A stretch of 19,447 bases of DNA from Flavobacterium sp. (GTDB taxonomy: Bacteria > Bacteroidota > Bacteroidia > Flavobacteriales > Flavobacteriaceae): assembly GCA_030150335.1 (NCBI GenBank), contig JASLGC010000054.1:1-19447 (forward strand), read 5' to 3'. The notes below the pieces were generated by a model. That model made no database searches. It was not told where the DNA came from and was given only the letters and a program-made list of their open reading frames with translations. The position numbers and the translations under genes are program-made. Shown piece by piece: positions 1-8,692 of the stretch. Positions within the stretch are counted from its first letter, which is position 1, and each line of letters opens with the position of its first letter.

Positions 1-38
1 ACTTACTAAATTAATTTCCATAAATTGATAGGAATAAG

Positions 39-46
39 TATTTTTG
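39..46 (+). promoter_or_regulatory. Candidate -7 promoter element for prfB
   Basis: TATTTTTG fits the Bacteroidota sigma-factor -7 consensus TAnnTTTG and lies 22 nt before the prfB start codon. No TTG is present at the usual 17-23 nt upstream spacing (the nearest, at 25-27, is only 11 nt away), so the call rests on the -7 element alone. Confidence 0.4.
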
Positions 47-68
47 TGGTATAAAAGTATTAAAAATT

Positions 69-1167
69 ATGGTAACCACAGAACAACAGAAGGATATTAT
101 TGATCGCCTTGGTGCGTTAAGGAGGTATCTTTGACGTCGATCGGAAGTTAATAGAGATCACAAACGAGGAAGAAAAGACCTTTGCTCCTGATTTTTGGAA
201 CAATCCTAAAGAGGCCGAAGTAATCGTTAAAACCTTGAAATCCAAAAAGAAATGGGTGGAAGGATATGAAAGTGCTAAATCAAATTTAGAGGAATTACAG
301 ATACTACTTGAGTTCTATAGTGAAGGAGAATCTACCGAAGAAGAAGTTGTAGCACAATATGACAAAACTTTAGGAATTATAGAAGAACTTGAGTTTAAAA
401 ACATGCTTTCTGATGAAGGTGACAGTATGAGTGCAGTATTGCAAATCACTGCTGGAGCTGGAGGAACAGAAAGTTGTGATTGGGCTTCTATGTTGATGCG
501 TATGTACATCATGTGGGGAGAAAAAAGTGGCATGAAAGTAAAAGAGTTAAACTATCAAGCTGGAGAAGTTGCTGGAGTTAAAACAGTAACCTTAGAGTTT
601 GACGGTGAATTTGCTTTTGGTTACTTAAAAGGAGAAAACGGTGTTCATCGTTTAGTCCGTATCTCGCCTTTTGACAGTAATGCTAAACGACATACATCAT
701 TTGCTTCAGTTTACGTATATCCACTTGCGGATGATACAATTGAAATTGAAGTTAGTCCTGCAGACATTTCATGGGAAACAATGCGTTCAAGTGGTGCGGG
801 AGGTCAAAATGTAAACAAAGTTGAAACAGCTGTTCGTTTACGTCACCACCCTACTGGAATTATCATTGAGAACTCTGAAACAAGATCACAGTTAGACAAC
901 AAGACCAAAGCAATGCAGCTTTTAAAATCTCAACTTTACGAAATAGAGTTGAAGAAAAAACAAGCAATGCGCGATGAGATTGAAGCTAATAAGAAAAAGA
1001 TTGAATGGGGATCGCAGATCAGAAACTATGTAATGCACCCTTACAAATTGGTTAAAGATGTCCGTACACAACGCGAATCAACAGATGTTGACTCAGTAAT
1101 GAACGGAGAGATTGACGAGTTCTTAAAAGCTTATCTAATGATGATGGGACAACAAGAAGAAGAATAA
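69..1167 (+). CDS. prfB: Peptide chain release factor 2, +1 frameshifted
   Basis: This gene encodes RF2, which recognises UAA and UGA stop codons and triggers peptide release on the ribosome. Translation starts at ATG 69, reads 21 codons to CTT 129-131, meets an in-frame TGA at 132-134, and resumes one base later at GAC 133-135, giving a protein of about 365 residues, the usual RF2 length. The downstream part contains the RF2 stop-recognition motif SPF at about residues 199-201 and the catalytic GGQ at about 244-246, within a SSGAGGQNVNKVETAVR stretch. The residue before SGAGGQ is serine, not the threonine of E. coli K-12. A start at TTG 235 would remove much of the N-terminal helical domain, so the joined form is much more likely. 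It is monocistronic, with a hairpin terminator directly downstream. Confidence 0.96.
117..135 (+). promoter_or_regulatory. prfB programmed +1 frameshift site
   Basis: The codons run TTA AGG AGG TAT CTT TGA C. AGGAGG at 120-125 is an internal Shine-Dalgarno core three bases before the slippery CTT, and the weakly terminating UGA-C follows. This is the classic RF2 autoregulatory arrangement: low RF2 slows reading of UGA and favours the shift to GAC at 133-135. Reading frames on both sides match RF2, so this is recoding and not a mutation. Confidence 0.95.
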
Positions 1168-1179
1168 GCAAGTACAAAT

Positions 1180-1218
1180 AAAAAACGGAGTAGCCTTCAA
1201 TAGACTACTCCGTTTTTT
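1180..1218. terminator. Bidirectional terminator between prfB and efflux operon
   Basis: A 14-bp stem (1180-1193 with 1205-1218) has a CGGAGTAG core flanked by six A and six T, around an 11-nt loop. It works as an intrinsic terminator from either side. The TAA stop of the convergent efflux lipoprotein gene, at 1217-1219, lies inside the T-rich arm. Confidence 0.9.
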
Positions 1219-2656
1219 ATTTCCATCCACCACCTAAGCTCTTGTAGATATCTACAACAGTATTTAGTTGCTGTTCTTTAACATCTATCAATTCCATCTT
1301 AGCATCCATAGCATCCCGTTGAGTCAACAATACTTCTAAATAATCTGCTTTAGAAGACTTAAACAATTCATTGGCTATATCTACTGATTGAACTAACATC
1401 TCTTTTTCCTTAAATTTATAATCAAATACCTTTTGAATATTTTTGATTTTAGACATTTGATTAGCAACATCTATATAAGCATTTAATATCCGTTTATCAT
1501 ACTCATATAAAACCTGCAACTGATGAGCATTAGCTGTATTAAACTCAGCTTTTATAGCACTCCTATTAATTAAAGGAGCAACTATATCCCCTACAATTGA
1601 ATAAACAACCGACTCTGGGGTTGTCATTAAATAAGAAGGTTTAAACGCATTAAGTCCATAAGAAGCCGAAATATTTAAAGACGGATAAAACTTAGAACGA
1701 GCAACTTTTACATCTAACTTAGCTGCTTCTAATTCTAATTCCGCTTGTTTAATATCCGGTCTATTTAACAACAATTGAGAAGGTATTCCTACTTTTATAC
1801 TTGTTGGAATTAAGGTTAAAAAAGAAGACTTCTCTCTTTCTATTGGCTGTGGTAAACGTCCCAATAGTGCATTAATTCTATTTTCTTCCTCTGTAACTTG
1901 TTGACGCAAACTATACTCTAATCCCTGCGATTTAAACAACTCCGCCTCAAATTTCTTAACAGCTAATTCAGTTCCACGAGCTGCTTGTTTTTGTACTCTA
2001 ACAACTTCTAATGCTGCTTTTTGCAATTCAATATTTTGCTTGGTAATATCCAAATGATTATCTAACGCAAGTAACTCATAATAGGAGTTCGCAATCTCCG
2101 CTATTAAATTAGAAAGTACAAAATTCTTACCTTCTACCGTACTTAAATAACGTTTAATAGCTGCCTTTTTTGAATTGCGAAGTTTCTTCCAAACGTCAAC
2201 CTCCCATTCAGCTGTAAGTCTTCCTGATAAATCTGTCAACGGGTCAGGAATCAGCTTACCCGGTAAAATTTCAGTAACTGCATCACCTGCTCCTTGACCA
2301 GTATAACGCCCTGATTTCTCAACTCCAGCACCAATGTTTGCAGACACAGAAGGCTTTAACAATCCTTTTTTATACAACACATCATTCTTTGCTATTTCAA
2401 TTTCTTGAAGTGTAATCATCAACTCTTGGTTATTTTGTAAAGCAACTTCAATTAGCGAGACAAGATGTGGATCATTAAAAAACTGTCGCCATGAAGTTGA
2501 ACCTGTATTCAATGTATCTTGACTACCATTATAGGTCGTTGGCAATATAGTTTTCTGTTTTGCTTCAATAGAAGCTTGTGGAGCTTTGCAACTCCACAAG
2601 CTTAAAAATAAAAAACTCACTACACTTATCTTATATATTATATTCCTACTCTTCAT
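1217..2656 (-). CDS. RND efflux outer-membrane lipoprotein, TolC/NodT family
   Basis: This is the outer-membrane channel of the tripartite efflux pump, forming the exit duct across the periplasm and outer membrane. The 479-residue product begins with a lipoprotein signal peptide ending in the lipobox LWSC, with C23 as the predicted lipidated residue. The body has the duplicated outer-membrane efflux protein pattern: long alanine/glutamate-rich helices, with NRPDIKQAELELEAAKLDVKVA in the second repeat (about residues 295-320) and a closing Asp-Tyr-Leu-Glu-Val-Leu-Leu-Thr-Gln segment. Its ATG is one base beyond the stop of the pump gene, so the two are surely co-transcribed and probably translationally coupled. 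Substrate cannot be told from sequence. Confidence 0.93.
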   Translation of the reverse strand: MKSRNIIYKISVVSFLFLSLWSCKAPQASIEAKQKTILPTTYNGSQDTLNTGSTSWRQFFNDPHLVSLIEVALQNNQELMITLQEIEIAKNDVLYKKGLLKPSVSANIGAGVEKSGRYTGQGAGDAVTEILPGKLIPDPLTDLSGRLTAEWEVDVWKKLRNSKKAAIKRYLSTVEGKNFVLSNLIAEIANSYYELLALDNHLDITKQNIELQKAALEVVRVQKQAARGTELAVKKFEAELFKSQGLEYSLRQQVTEEENRINALLGRLPQPIEREKSSFLTLIPTSIKVGIPSQLLLNRPDIKQAELELEAAKLDVKVARSKFYPSLNISASYGLNAFKPSYLMTTPESVVYSIVGDIVAPLINRSAIKAEFNTANAHQLQVLYEYDKRILNAYIDVANQMSKIKNIQKVFDYKFKEKEMLVQSVDIANELFKSSKADYLEVLLTQRDAMDAKMELIDVKEQQLNTVVDIYKSLGGGWK

Positions 2657-2657
2657 A

Positions 2658-5600
2658 TTATCTATCTTCTGTTAATGGTGTATCATCTTCATAACGAACT
2701 AATTTGCTTTTCTCTGCTATAGTACCAAATACGTAATATAATCCTGGCACTATTATTAATCCGAAAACAGTTCCTATCAACATTCCGCCAACCGCAGCTG
2801 TACCAATTGTTCTATTTCCAATAGCACCAGGTCCGGAAGCTAAAACTAAAGGTATAAGTCCTGCTATAAAGGCTAACGAAGTCATTAGAATCGGTCTAAA
2901 TCGAATAGCCGCCCCTTCAATTGCGGACCTCAATATGGAGCTACCTTCTTGATTCTTTTGAATGGCAAACTCAATAATTAACACCGCATTTTTACCCAGT
3001 AATCCAATCAACATAACCATTGCTATTTGAGCATAAATATTATTCTCCAACCCCAATAATGTTAAACAGAAATAAGCTCCAAATATTCCTGAAGGAAGAG
3101 AAAGAACAACAGGCAATGGCAAGATGAAACTCTCATATTGAGCAGATAAAATCAAATAAACAAACCCTAAACAAATAGCAAAAATATAAATTGCCTCATT
3201 CCCTCTTGCTACTTCATCCTTAGAGATACCAGCCCAATCAATACCATACCCTGTAGGCAATGTTTTCTTAGCTACTTCTGTAATTGCTTCAATTGCAGCT
3301 CCACTACTATATCCTAAAGCAGGAAAACCACTAATTTCTGCAGTATTATACATATTATGACGGTTATTCTCAGATACTCCATATACTTTCTCTATAGTCA
3401 TAAAAGCAGAATAAGGAACCATCTCTCCTTTATCATTCTTAACAGACAACTTTAAAACATCTTCAGGTAAAGCTCTGTACTGTGGCAAGGCTTGAACCAT
3501 CACTTTATAAGGTCTATCAAACTTTATAAAACTCGTTTGATAATCACTTCCTATAAATGTAGATAGATTGCCCATTGCTTGCGAAATAGACACTCCTTTC
3601 TGTTGTGCTTTATCATTATCTATTTTCAACAAATACTGAGGATAACTCGCATTATAAAAAGTAAATGCAGAACCTATTTCAGGGCGTTTATTTAAATTAG
3701 TAATCAGCTCTTTACTGATTTTTTCCATCTCTTTAAAACTACCCTTTCCTGTTTTATCTAACATGCGCAATTCAAATCCTCCTGCAGCACCATATCCAGG
3801 AACTGCTGGTGGTTGAAAAAACTTAATATTTGCACCTTCTATACTCTTTGCTTTTTCCTCTAATTCATCTATTATTTCTTGAGCTGATTTACTGCGTTCA
3901 TTCCAATCTTTCAAGTTAATTAAACACGAACCCGTATTGTCACTCGTTCCCTCTGATAAGATTTCATATCCCGCTAAAGAAGATACCGATTTCACCCCAT
4001 CTACACCACTTGCAAGTTGCTGCAATCTACTTGCTATTTCATTAGTCCTTTCCAACGTTGAACCAGGCGGACCTTGTATAATTGCATATACCATTCCTTG
4101 GTCTTCATTGGGTATAAAACCTACAGGTAAATGATTATTCAAAAAGTAAATAGCAGCACAAAAAACAGCTAATAACCCAAAAGTCAACGTTCTTTTATTC
4201 ACTGTTTTTTGAAGCACTTTTTCATACCGTCCTGCCCCTTTATTAAACAAATTATTAAACTTCTCTAAAAATTTAGTAACTACAGTTTTCTTGCGTTCTA
4301 CCCCGTGATTATTTCTCAAAATCATTGCACACAAAGCAGGAGTTAAAGTCAAGGCAACGATTCCTGATATAATGATTGCTGTGGCCATTGTAATAGAAAA
4401 CTGTCTGTAAAAGATACCGACAGGACCAGACATAAAAGCTACTGGAATAAATACGGCAGCCATAACAAAAGTAATTGCAATGATAGCTCCACTGATTTCT
4501 CCCATCGCTTCTTGCGTTGCCCTATAAGGTGATATATGCCGTTCTTCCATTTTTGCGTGAACAGCCTCAATAACCACGATAGCATCATCCACAACTACTC
4601 CAATAGCCATTACTAAGGCAAATAAAGAGATTAGATTTAAAGTAATGTCAAACATATTCATCATTACAAAAGTTCCAATCAAAGACACCGGTACAGCTAA
4701 TGTGGGAATTAATGTAGAACGCCAATCTCCTAAAAACAAGAATACCACTACACTTACTAATACGAATGCTTCTATAAGCGTATGTACAACTTTTTCCATT
4801 GAAGCCTCTAAGAATTTAGATACGTCATAACTAATTTCATAATGCATCCCCTTAGGAAAATCCTCTTGTAATTTAGTCATTAAGCTTTTCACGTTCTTAA
4901 TAACCTCACTTGCATTACTACCATAAGACTGTTTGATAACGATAGCAGCAGAAGGTTTTCCATTCAAACTTGAATAAATATCATACATCGAAGTTCCAAA
5001 CTCTACATCTGCGATATCCTTCAAACGCAATATTTCACCTTCAGGGTTGGACCTTAATATGATATTCCCATATTCCTCCTCAGTGTTAAACCTTCCTGAA
5101 TATTTTAAAACGTATTCAAAAGCCTCAGAGCGCTTACCAGAGCTTTCTCCAATATTTCCTGGAGAAGCCTCTATACTTTGCTCTTGTAGGGCATCCATTA
5201 CCTCATCGGTCGAAATCTTTAAAGCATTCATCCTATCTGGTTTTAACCAAATACGCATTGCATACTCTCTATCTCCCAGAATATCAGCCACTCCAACCCC
5301 ATTAATCCTTCTTAACTCAGACAAAAGATTAATATCTGCATAATTATATAAGAACTTCTGGTTTGATGTTGCATCATCACTATACAAGTTAACGTACATC
5401 AACATATTAGACTCCTCACGAGTAATCTTTACACCCTCACGCACTACAATTGGCGGAAGTTTATTTACCGCAGATGAAACGCGATTTTGCACATTCACAG
5501 CGTCAAGATTAGGGTCTGTCCCCAAATCAAAAACAACTTGAATAGATGCTTCTCCATCATTCCCTGCATTTGAAGCAAAATATTTCATTCCTGGAACTCC

Positions 5601-5810
5601 ATTTAAAGCACGCTCTAATGGAATAACAACTGACTTAGTCAATAAATCTCCATTAGCCCCTGGATACACAGCAGTAATATTTACTTTAGGTGGAGAAATA
5701 GAAGGAAATTGTGTAACTGGTAATTTTAACAAGGATAAGATTCCTAAAAAGACAATAATCAACGAAATTACTATCGATAGAACGGGTCTACGAATAAATT
5801 TTTTAAACAT
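2658..5810 (-). CDS. RND multidrug efflux pump permease, HAE1/AcrB type
   Basis: This is the proton-driven inner-membrane pump that captures hydrophobic or amphiphilic compounds and passes them to the outer-membrane channel. It has 1050 residues, the standard HAE1 length. It opens with MFKKFIRRPVLSIVISL, giving TM1 at about 10-29, followed by a large periplasmic loop. The proton-relay aspartates D408 and D409 lie in TM4 (GVVVDDAIVVIEAV), and the matching lysine K940 lies in TM10 (GLLGKNAVLIIEFA); these numbers coincide with those of AcrB. A second large periplasmic loop spans about 560-870. It is the middle gene of the operon, 25 nt after the adaptor and 1 nt before the channel gene. Bacteroidota commonly carry several such pumps, so the drug range remains open. 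Confidence 0.96.
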   Translation of the reverse strand: MFKKFIRRPVLSIVISLIIVFLGILSLLKLPVTQFPSISPPKVNITAVYPGANGDLLTKSVVIPLERALNGVPGMKYFASNAGNDGEASIQVVFDLGTDPNLDAVNVQNRVSSAVNKLPPIVVREGVKITREESNMLMYVNLYSDDATSNQKFLYNYADINLLSELRRINGVGVADILGDREYAMRIWLKPDRMNALKISTDEVMDALQEQSIEASPGNIGESSGKRSEAFEYVLKYSGRFNTEEEYGNIILRSNPEGEILRLKDIADVEFGTSMYDIYSSLNGKPSAAIVIKQSYGSNASEVIKNVKSLMTKLQEDFPKGMHYEISYDVSKFLEASMEKVVHTLIEAFVLVSVVVFLFLGDWRSTLIPTLAVPVSLIGTFVMMNMFDITLNLISLFALVMAIGVVVDDAIVVIEAVHAKMEERHISPYRATQEAMGEISGAIIAITFVMAAVFIPVAFMSGPVGIFYRQFSITMATAIIISGIVALTLTPALCAMILRNNHGVERKKTVVTKFLEKFNNLFNKGAGRYEKVLQKTVNKRTLTFGLLAVFCAAIYFLNNHLPVGFIPNEDQGMVYAIIQGPPGSTLERTNEIASRLQQLASGVDGVKSVSSLAGYEILSEGTSDNTGSCLINLKDWNERSKSAQEIIDELEEKAKSIEGANIKFFQPPAVPGYGAAGGFELRMLDKTGKGSFKEMEKISKELITNLNKRPEIGSAFTFYNASYPQYLLKIDNDKAQQKGVSISQAMGNLSTFIGSDYQTSFIKFDRPYKVMVQALPQYRALPEDVLKLSVKNDKGEMVPYSAFMTIEKVYGVSENNRHNMYNTAEISGFPALGYSSGAAIEAITEVAKKTLPTGYGIDWAGISKDEVARGNEAIYIFAICLGFVYLILSAQYESFILPLPVVLSLPSGIFGAYFCLTLLGLENNIYAQIAMVMLIGLLGKNAVLIIEFAIQKNQEGSSILRSAIEGAAIRFRPILMTSLAFIAGLIPLVLASGPGAIGNRTIGTAAVGGMLIGTVFGLIIVPGLYYVFGTIAEKSKLVRYEDDTPLTEDR

Positions 5811-5835
5811 AATATATAAGTTTTCCTATTATTGA

Positions 5836-6921
5836 TTAATCAGCTTTTAATTTTAAAGTATCTATAACTTTAATAGGACCTATAAGTTTAGCATTCACCT
5901 CATCCCCTTCTTTTACTCTTTGAATTCCCTCCAATAATATTTGGTCTTTACTATCCAATCCCTTAACCACTATATACAAATCAGGCAAGTCATTGTCACT
6001 AACTTCTATATTTCTTGAGTGAACAATGCCTTTAGAATCAACTACAAATACATACTTTTTATCTTGAATTTCATACGTTGCTTTTTGTGGAATAATCAAC
6101 GCTTTCTTCATAGGGATAGTCAATCTTATTTTTCCTGTTTCTCCATGACGAAGCAATTTCTTTGGATTGGGAAATTTAGCTCGAAAAGCAATATTCCCCG
6201 TTTCATTATTAAATTCCCCTTCTATTGTTTCAACCTTCCCTTTATTCTCAAACATCTGATTATTTGCTAATACAAGGTTAACATCCATCCCCTTATCTGT
6301 TTTCATCTTTTCCTCATAATTGAGATATTCAGATTCCGAAACATTGAAATAGACGTACATATTTGAGTTGTCAGACAGCGTAGTTAATAAATCACCTTCA
6401 TCAATCAAACTACCTAATTTCTTAGGTATTCTATCAATCACACCAGAAAAAGGTGCGCGAATATCTGTTTGTGACAAGTGAATATTAGCTAACTTCAACT
6501 CTGATTTAGCCGCATCAAGCTGAGCAATAGCAACTTTTTTCTCATTGTTAGAAACCACATTATTAGTTGCTAATGTTTCTACATTCTGCAATTCTATTTG
6601 TGCTTGCTTAACCTCTGCTTCTGCCTTTGCAACTTCCGCGCGATAAATCTGTGATTTAATCTGAAATAATAATTGCCCTTCTTTCACATATTCTCCTTCA
6701 TCAACGAGAATTTTATCTAAGTAGCCTTTTTCTTGGGCTCGTATTTCAATATTTTTAATGGATTTTACTTGTGACACATAATCTTTTGTTATGACAGTGT
6801 CTAATACTACAGGATTTGTGGTAGGATAATCCTGTACTTCTACTTTTTCCTGCTTGTGAAAATTACAGCTAATCAACACAAAAACAGTACTTAAAGAAGC
6901 AAATAATGCTACTCTTCTCAT
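5836..6921 (-). CDS. RND efflux periplasmic adaptor (membrane fusion) lipoprotein
   Basis: This adaptor joins the RND pump to the outer-membrane channel. It has 361 residues. A short signal peptide ends in LISC, so C19 is the probable lipid anchor. Lipoyl half-motifs lie at about 58-90 (QEKGYLDKILVDEGEYVKEGQ) and 154-182 (IRAPFSGVIDRIPKKLGSLI), separated by an alpha-helical hairpin at about 92-150. A beta-barrel and membrane-proximal domain follow. It is the first gene of the operon and is read from the spacer that carries the 6962-6992 palindrome. No TetR, AraC or two-component regulator sits beside it, so control comes from elsewhere or from a distant gene. Confidence 0.95.
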   Translation of the reverse strand: MRRVALFASLSTVFVLISCNFHKQEKVEVQDYPTTNPVVLDTVITKDYVSQVKSIKNIEIRAQEKGYLDKILVDEGEYVKEGQLLFQIKSQIYRAEVAKAEAEVKQAQIELQNVETLATNNVVSNNEKKVAIAQLDAAKSELKLANIHLSQTDIRAPFSGVIDRIPKKLGSLIDEGDLLTTLSDNSNMYVYFNVSESEYLNYEEKMKTDKGMDVNLVLANNQMFENKGKVETIEGEFNNETGNIAFRAKFPNPKKLLRHGETGKIRLTIPMKKALIIPQKATYEIQDKKYVFVVDSKGIVHSRNIEVSDNDLPDLYIVVKGLDSKDQILLEGIQRVKEGDEVNAKLIGPIKVIDTLKLKAD

Positions 6922-6961
6922 ACAATAACGATTTCTAAATAAACTAAATTTAAAAGATGAC

Positions 6962-6992
6962 TTTAGATAAAAACAGAAAGTTTTTATCTAAA
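6962..6992. promoter_or_regulatory. Perfect 13-bp inverted repeat, candidate efflux operator
   Basis: TTTAGATAAAAAC at 6962-6974 is repeated in perfect inverse at 6980-6992 across a 5-nt spacer. It is centred about 56 bp upstream of the adaptor start. Read toward the operon it is not followed by a T-run, so it is a poor terminator. A degenerate -7-like sequence TAAATTTA lies at 6945-6952, which would place the palindrome over the -33 region, as expected for a repressor site. The regulator is unknown. Confidence 0.6.
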
Positions 6993-7027
6993 CAATCAAT
7001 AAATCTGAAAAAATTAAAACCAAGAAA

Positions 7028-7417
7028 TCATATTCGAAGAGTACAAAAAACGATGTATTTATATGAAAATAATTGTATAAACGCCTTGTAGAAAATACGG
7101 CGTCTTTTGATTGCGTTTACTATGAAATAAATTGAAATAGCACAAAGAATAACACCGCAAAATGCAGCTATGAAAATCAAGTCCTCTTGAAGCTGAAAAT
7201 CGTTATTATCAATTTCAATGCTCTTCAAAGAGTCAATATTACTATACCCTTTACTCAACTTATATTCTTGATGAGATGAAGAACCGAAAGTAGAAGTTGT
7301 TACTTTCTCTATTGAATTTTCAAAAGACGAATTACTTTGAATTATATCCAATACCTTAACACCTACTATAGAGAGTAGGAAAAGAAAACCAATAATATGT
7401 AGAAGGATATGTTTCAT
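7028..7417 (-). CDS. Hypothetical small membrane protein
   Basis: I do not recognise this gene. From the ATG at 7417 it encodes 129 residues: a hydrophobic N-terminal segment beginning MKHILLHIIGFLFLLSIVGV (membrane helix or uncleaved signal), an outside-facing serine-rich stretch of about 50 residues, a second membrane helix (LIFIAAFCGVILCAISIYFIV), and a basic KRRR tail with a hydrophobic end. The basic cluster after helix 2 suggests both termini face the cytoplasm. An upstream TTG at 7447 would add ten polar residues before the helix and overlap the likely promoter, so I prefer the ATG. It stands alone, with the phosphate-transporter terminator upstream and 106 bp to the efflux operon downstream; no clear terminator separates it from that operon. 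Confidence 0.6.
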   Translation of the reverse strand: MKHILLHIIGFLFLLSIVGVKVLDIIQSNSSFENSIEKVTTSTFGSSSHQEYKLSKGYSNIDSLKSIEIDNNDFQLQEDLIFIAAFCGVILCAISIYFIVNAIKRRRIFYKAFIQLFSYKYIVFCTLRI

Positions 7418-7425
7418 ATTCAATT

Positions 7426-7452
7426 CAAATTTAGCATTTGATTCCAAATCAA
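7426..7452 (-). promoter_or_regulatory. Possible promoter of the small membrane protein gene
   Basis: On the minus strand TTG (7452-7450) is followed after 16 nt by TAAATTTG (7433-7426), a perfect TAnnTTTG element with nearly standard spacing. It lies only 8 nt before the ATG at 7417, so the transcript would be leaderless or nearly so. Confidence 0.35.
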
Positions 7453-7518
7453 AAACATCCTTAACACTATTTAACCATCCTATTTATCAGCAAGTTAACC
7501 TCGAATTTTTAGGCATAA

Positions 7519-7552
7519 AAAAAGAGAGGATTCAATCAAATCCTCTCTTTTT
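7519..7552. terminator. Terminator of the phosphate-transport operon
   Basis: A 14-bp stem (AAAAAGAGAGGATT at 7519-7532 with its inverse at 7539-7552) closes a 6-nt loop, with a T-run on the minus-strand exit side. It sits 24 nt after the stop of the phosphate permease. Confidence 0.88.
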
Positions 7553-7575
7553 AACTTATTTATTTTATTCTATTT

Positions 7576-8673
7576 CTATAAGAATAATGATATTATGTAA
7601 TAAACTACCATTGCAATAATTGCAGATACAGGAATAGTTAATACCCAAGCCCATAATAAATTAATGGTTACACCCCAGCGAACTGCTGAAACACGCTTAG
7701 TAATACCTACCCCGATGATAGAACCCGCAATCGTGTGTGTTGTAGAAACAGGAATACCTAAGTGTTCTGTAACATATAATGCTACCGCACCAGCCGTTTC
7801 AGCTGCTACCCCTTCTAATGGCGTAACCTTAGTAATTTTAGACCCCATTGTTTTCACAATCTTCCATCCTCCTGATAAAGTACCAAGACCGATGAATACG
7901 AACGATGCTAAAGGAACCCACCACCAGTGTTCTACAAACAATTTAAACGTATCTACTCCCTCTACCATATAAGTAGGGTCCATATCAACGTTAATGTGGT
8001 AAAAGATAACTGCTGCACCAATAATACCCATTACTTTCTGAGCGTCGTTCCCCCCGTGTCCTAAAGAGAACAAAGCAGAAGAAACTAACTGAAGACGTTT
8101 AAACCAAACCTCACATTTATGAGGAGCTTGTTTTCTACATATCCACAGAATAGCAACTGTGATAAAATAAGCAAGGAACATCCCTAAAAACGGTGCACCA
8201 AATATAAATAAGAAAATAGGCACCACTTTCGAGTAAACGATAACATCTACTCCATTAGCACTTAATCCACCAGCGTGAGCTACAGCCGCACCAATAAATC
8301 CACCTATTAACGTATGTGAAGAAGAAGAAGGAATCCCTAACTTCCACGTCATTAAATTCCAAATAATTGCCGCTACTAATCCCGCAAAGATAACTTCTAA
8401 TGTAATGAAGTTCTCATTAATAGATTTAGCGATTGTATTACCAATTTTAAACTCCCCAATAATATAAAGTGAGATAAAATAAGCAACGAAGTTAAATGCA
8501 GCTGCCCAAATTACAGCTTGAAACGGCGTTAAAACACGCGTCGTTACAATAGTAGCAATAGAATTGGCTGCATCGTGAAATCCGTTTATATAATCAAACC
8601 CCAATGCCAATACGATAATCGTAATCAGCATAATTCCGCTTTGATTAGTAAACATTTCAAAGAAAAATTCCAT
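7576..8673 (-). CDS. pit: PiT-family inorganic phosphate permease
   Basis: This is a low-affinity phosphate:cation symporter in the cytoplasmic membrane, and probably moves neutral metal-phosphate as PitA does. Its 365 residues hold the duplicated PiT signatures: GFDYINGFHDAANSIATIVTTRVLTP at about 25-50 and GGNDAQKVMGIIGA at about 207-220, plus the paired GIPSSSSHTLIGG (about 113-125) and GIPVSTTHTIAGS (about 306-318). About nine or ten membrane helices are visible. It follows the DUF47 gene by 19 nt and the two form one operon, an arrangement known for Pit and its accessory protein. The length and motifs are intact. Confidence 0.95.
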   Translation of the reverse strand: MEFFFEMFTNQSGIMLITIIVLALGFDYINGFHDAANSIATIVTTRVLTPFQAVIWAAAFNFVAYFISLYIIGEFKIGNTIAKSINENFITLEVIFAGLVAAIIWNLMTWKLGIPSSSSHTLIGGFIGAAVAHAGGLSANGVDVIVYSKVVPIFLFIFGAPFLGMFLAYFITVAILWICRKQAPHKCEVWFKRLQLVSSALFSLGHGGNDAQKVMGIIGAAVIFYHINVDMDPTYMVEGVDTFKLFVEHWWWVPLASFVFIGLGTLSGGWKIVKTMGSKITKVTPLEGVAAETAGAVALYVTEHLGIPVSTTHTIAGSIIGVGITKRVSAVRWGVTINLLWAWVLTIPVSAIIAMVVYYIISLFL

Positions 8674-8692
8674 AAGTAATGTTTCTAGTTAA

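Noticed and set aside
235..1167. prfB starting at TTG 235 as a complete gene, with the first part a pseudogene
   Set aside because: The upstream ATG, the canonical frameshift signal and the matching total length of about 365 residues show normal RF2 recoding, not a broken gene.
5047..5343. 98-codon plus-strand reading frame inside the RND pump gene
   Set aside because: It is antisense to a strongly conserved gene, has no recognisable domain, and has no promoter or spacing that suggests a gene. Others at 3937-4134, 4645-4830 and 6019-6270 were rejected likewise.
6962..6992. Palindrome read as a terminator of the 7028-7417 gene
   Set aside because: Its stem is AT-rich and no T-run follows on the minus strand, unlike the seven clear terminators in this window.
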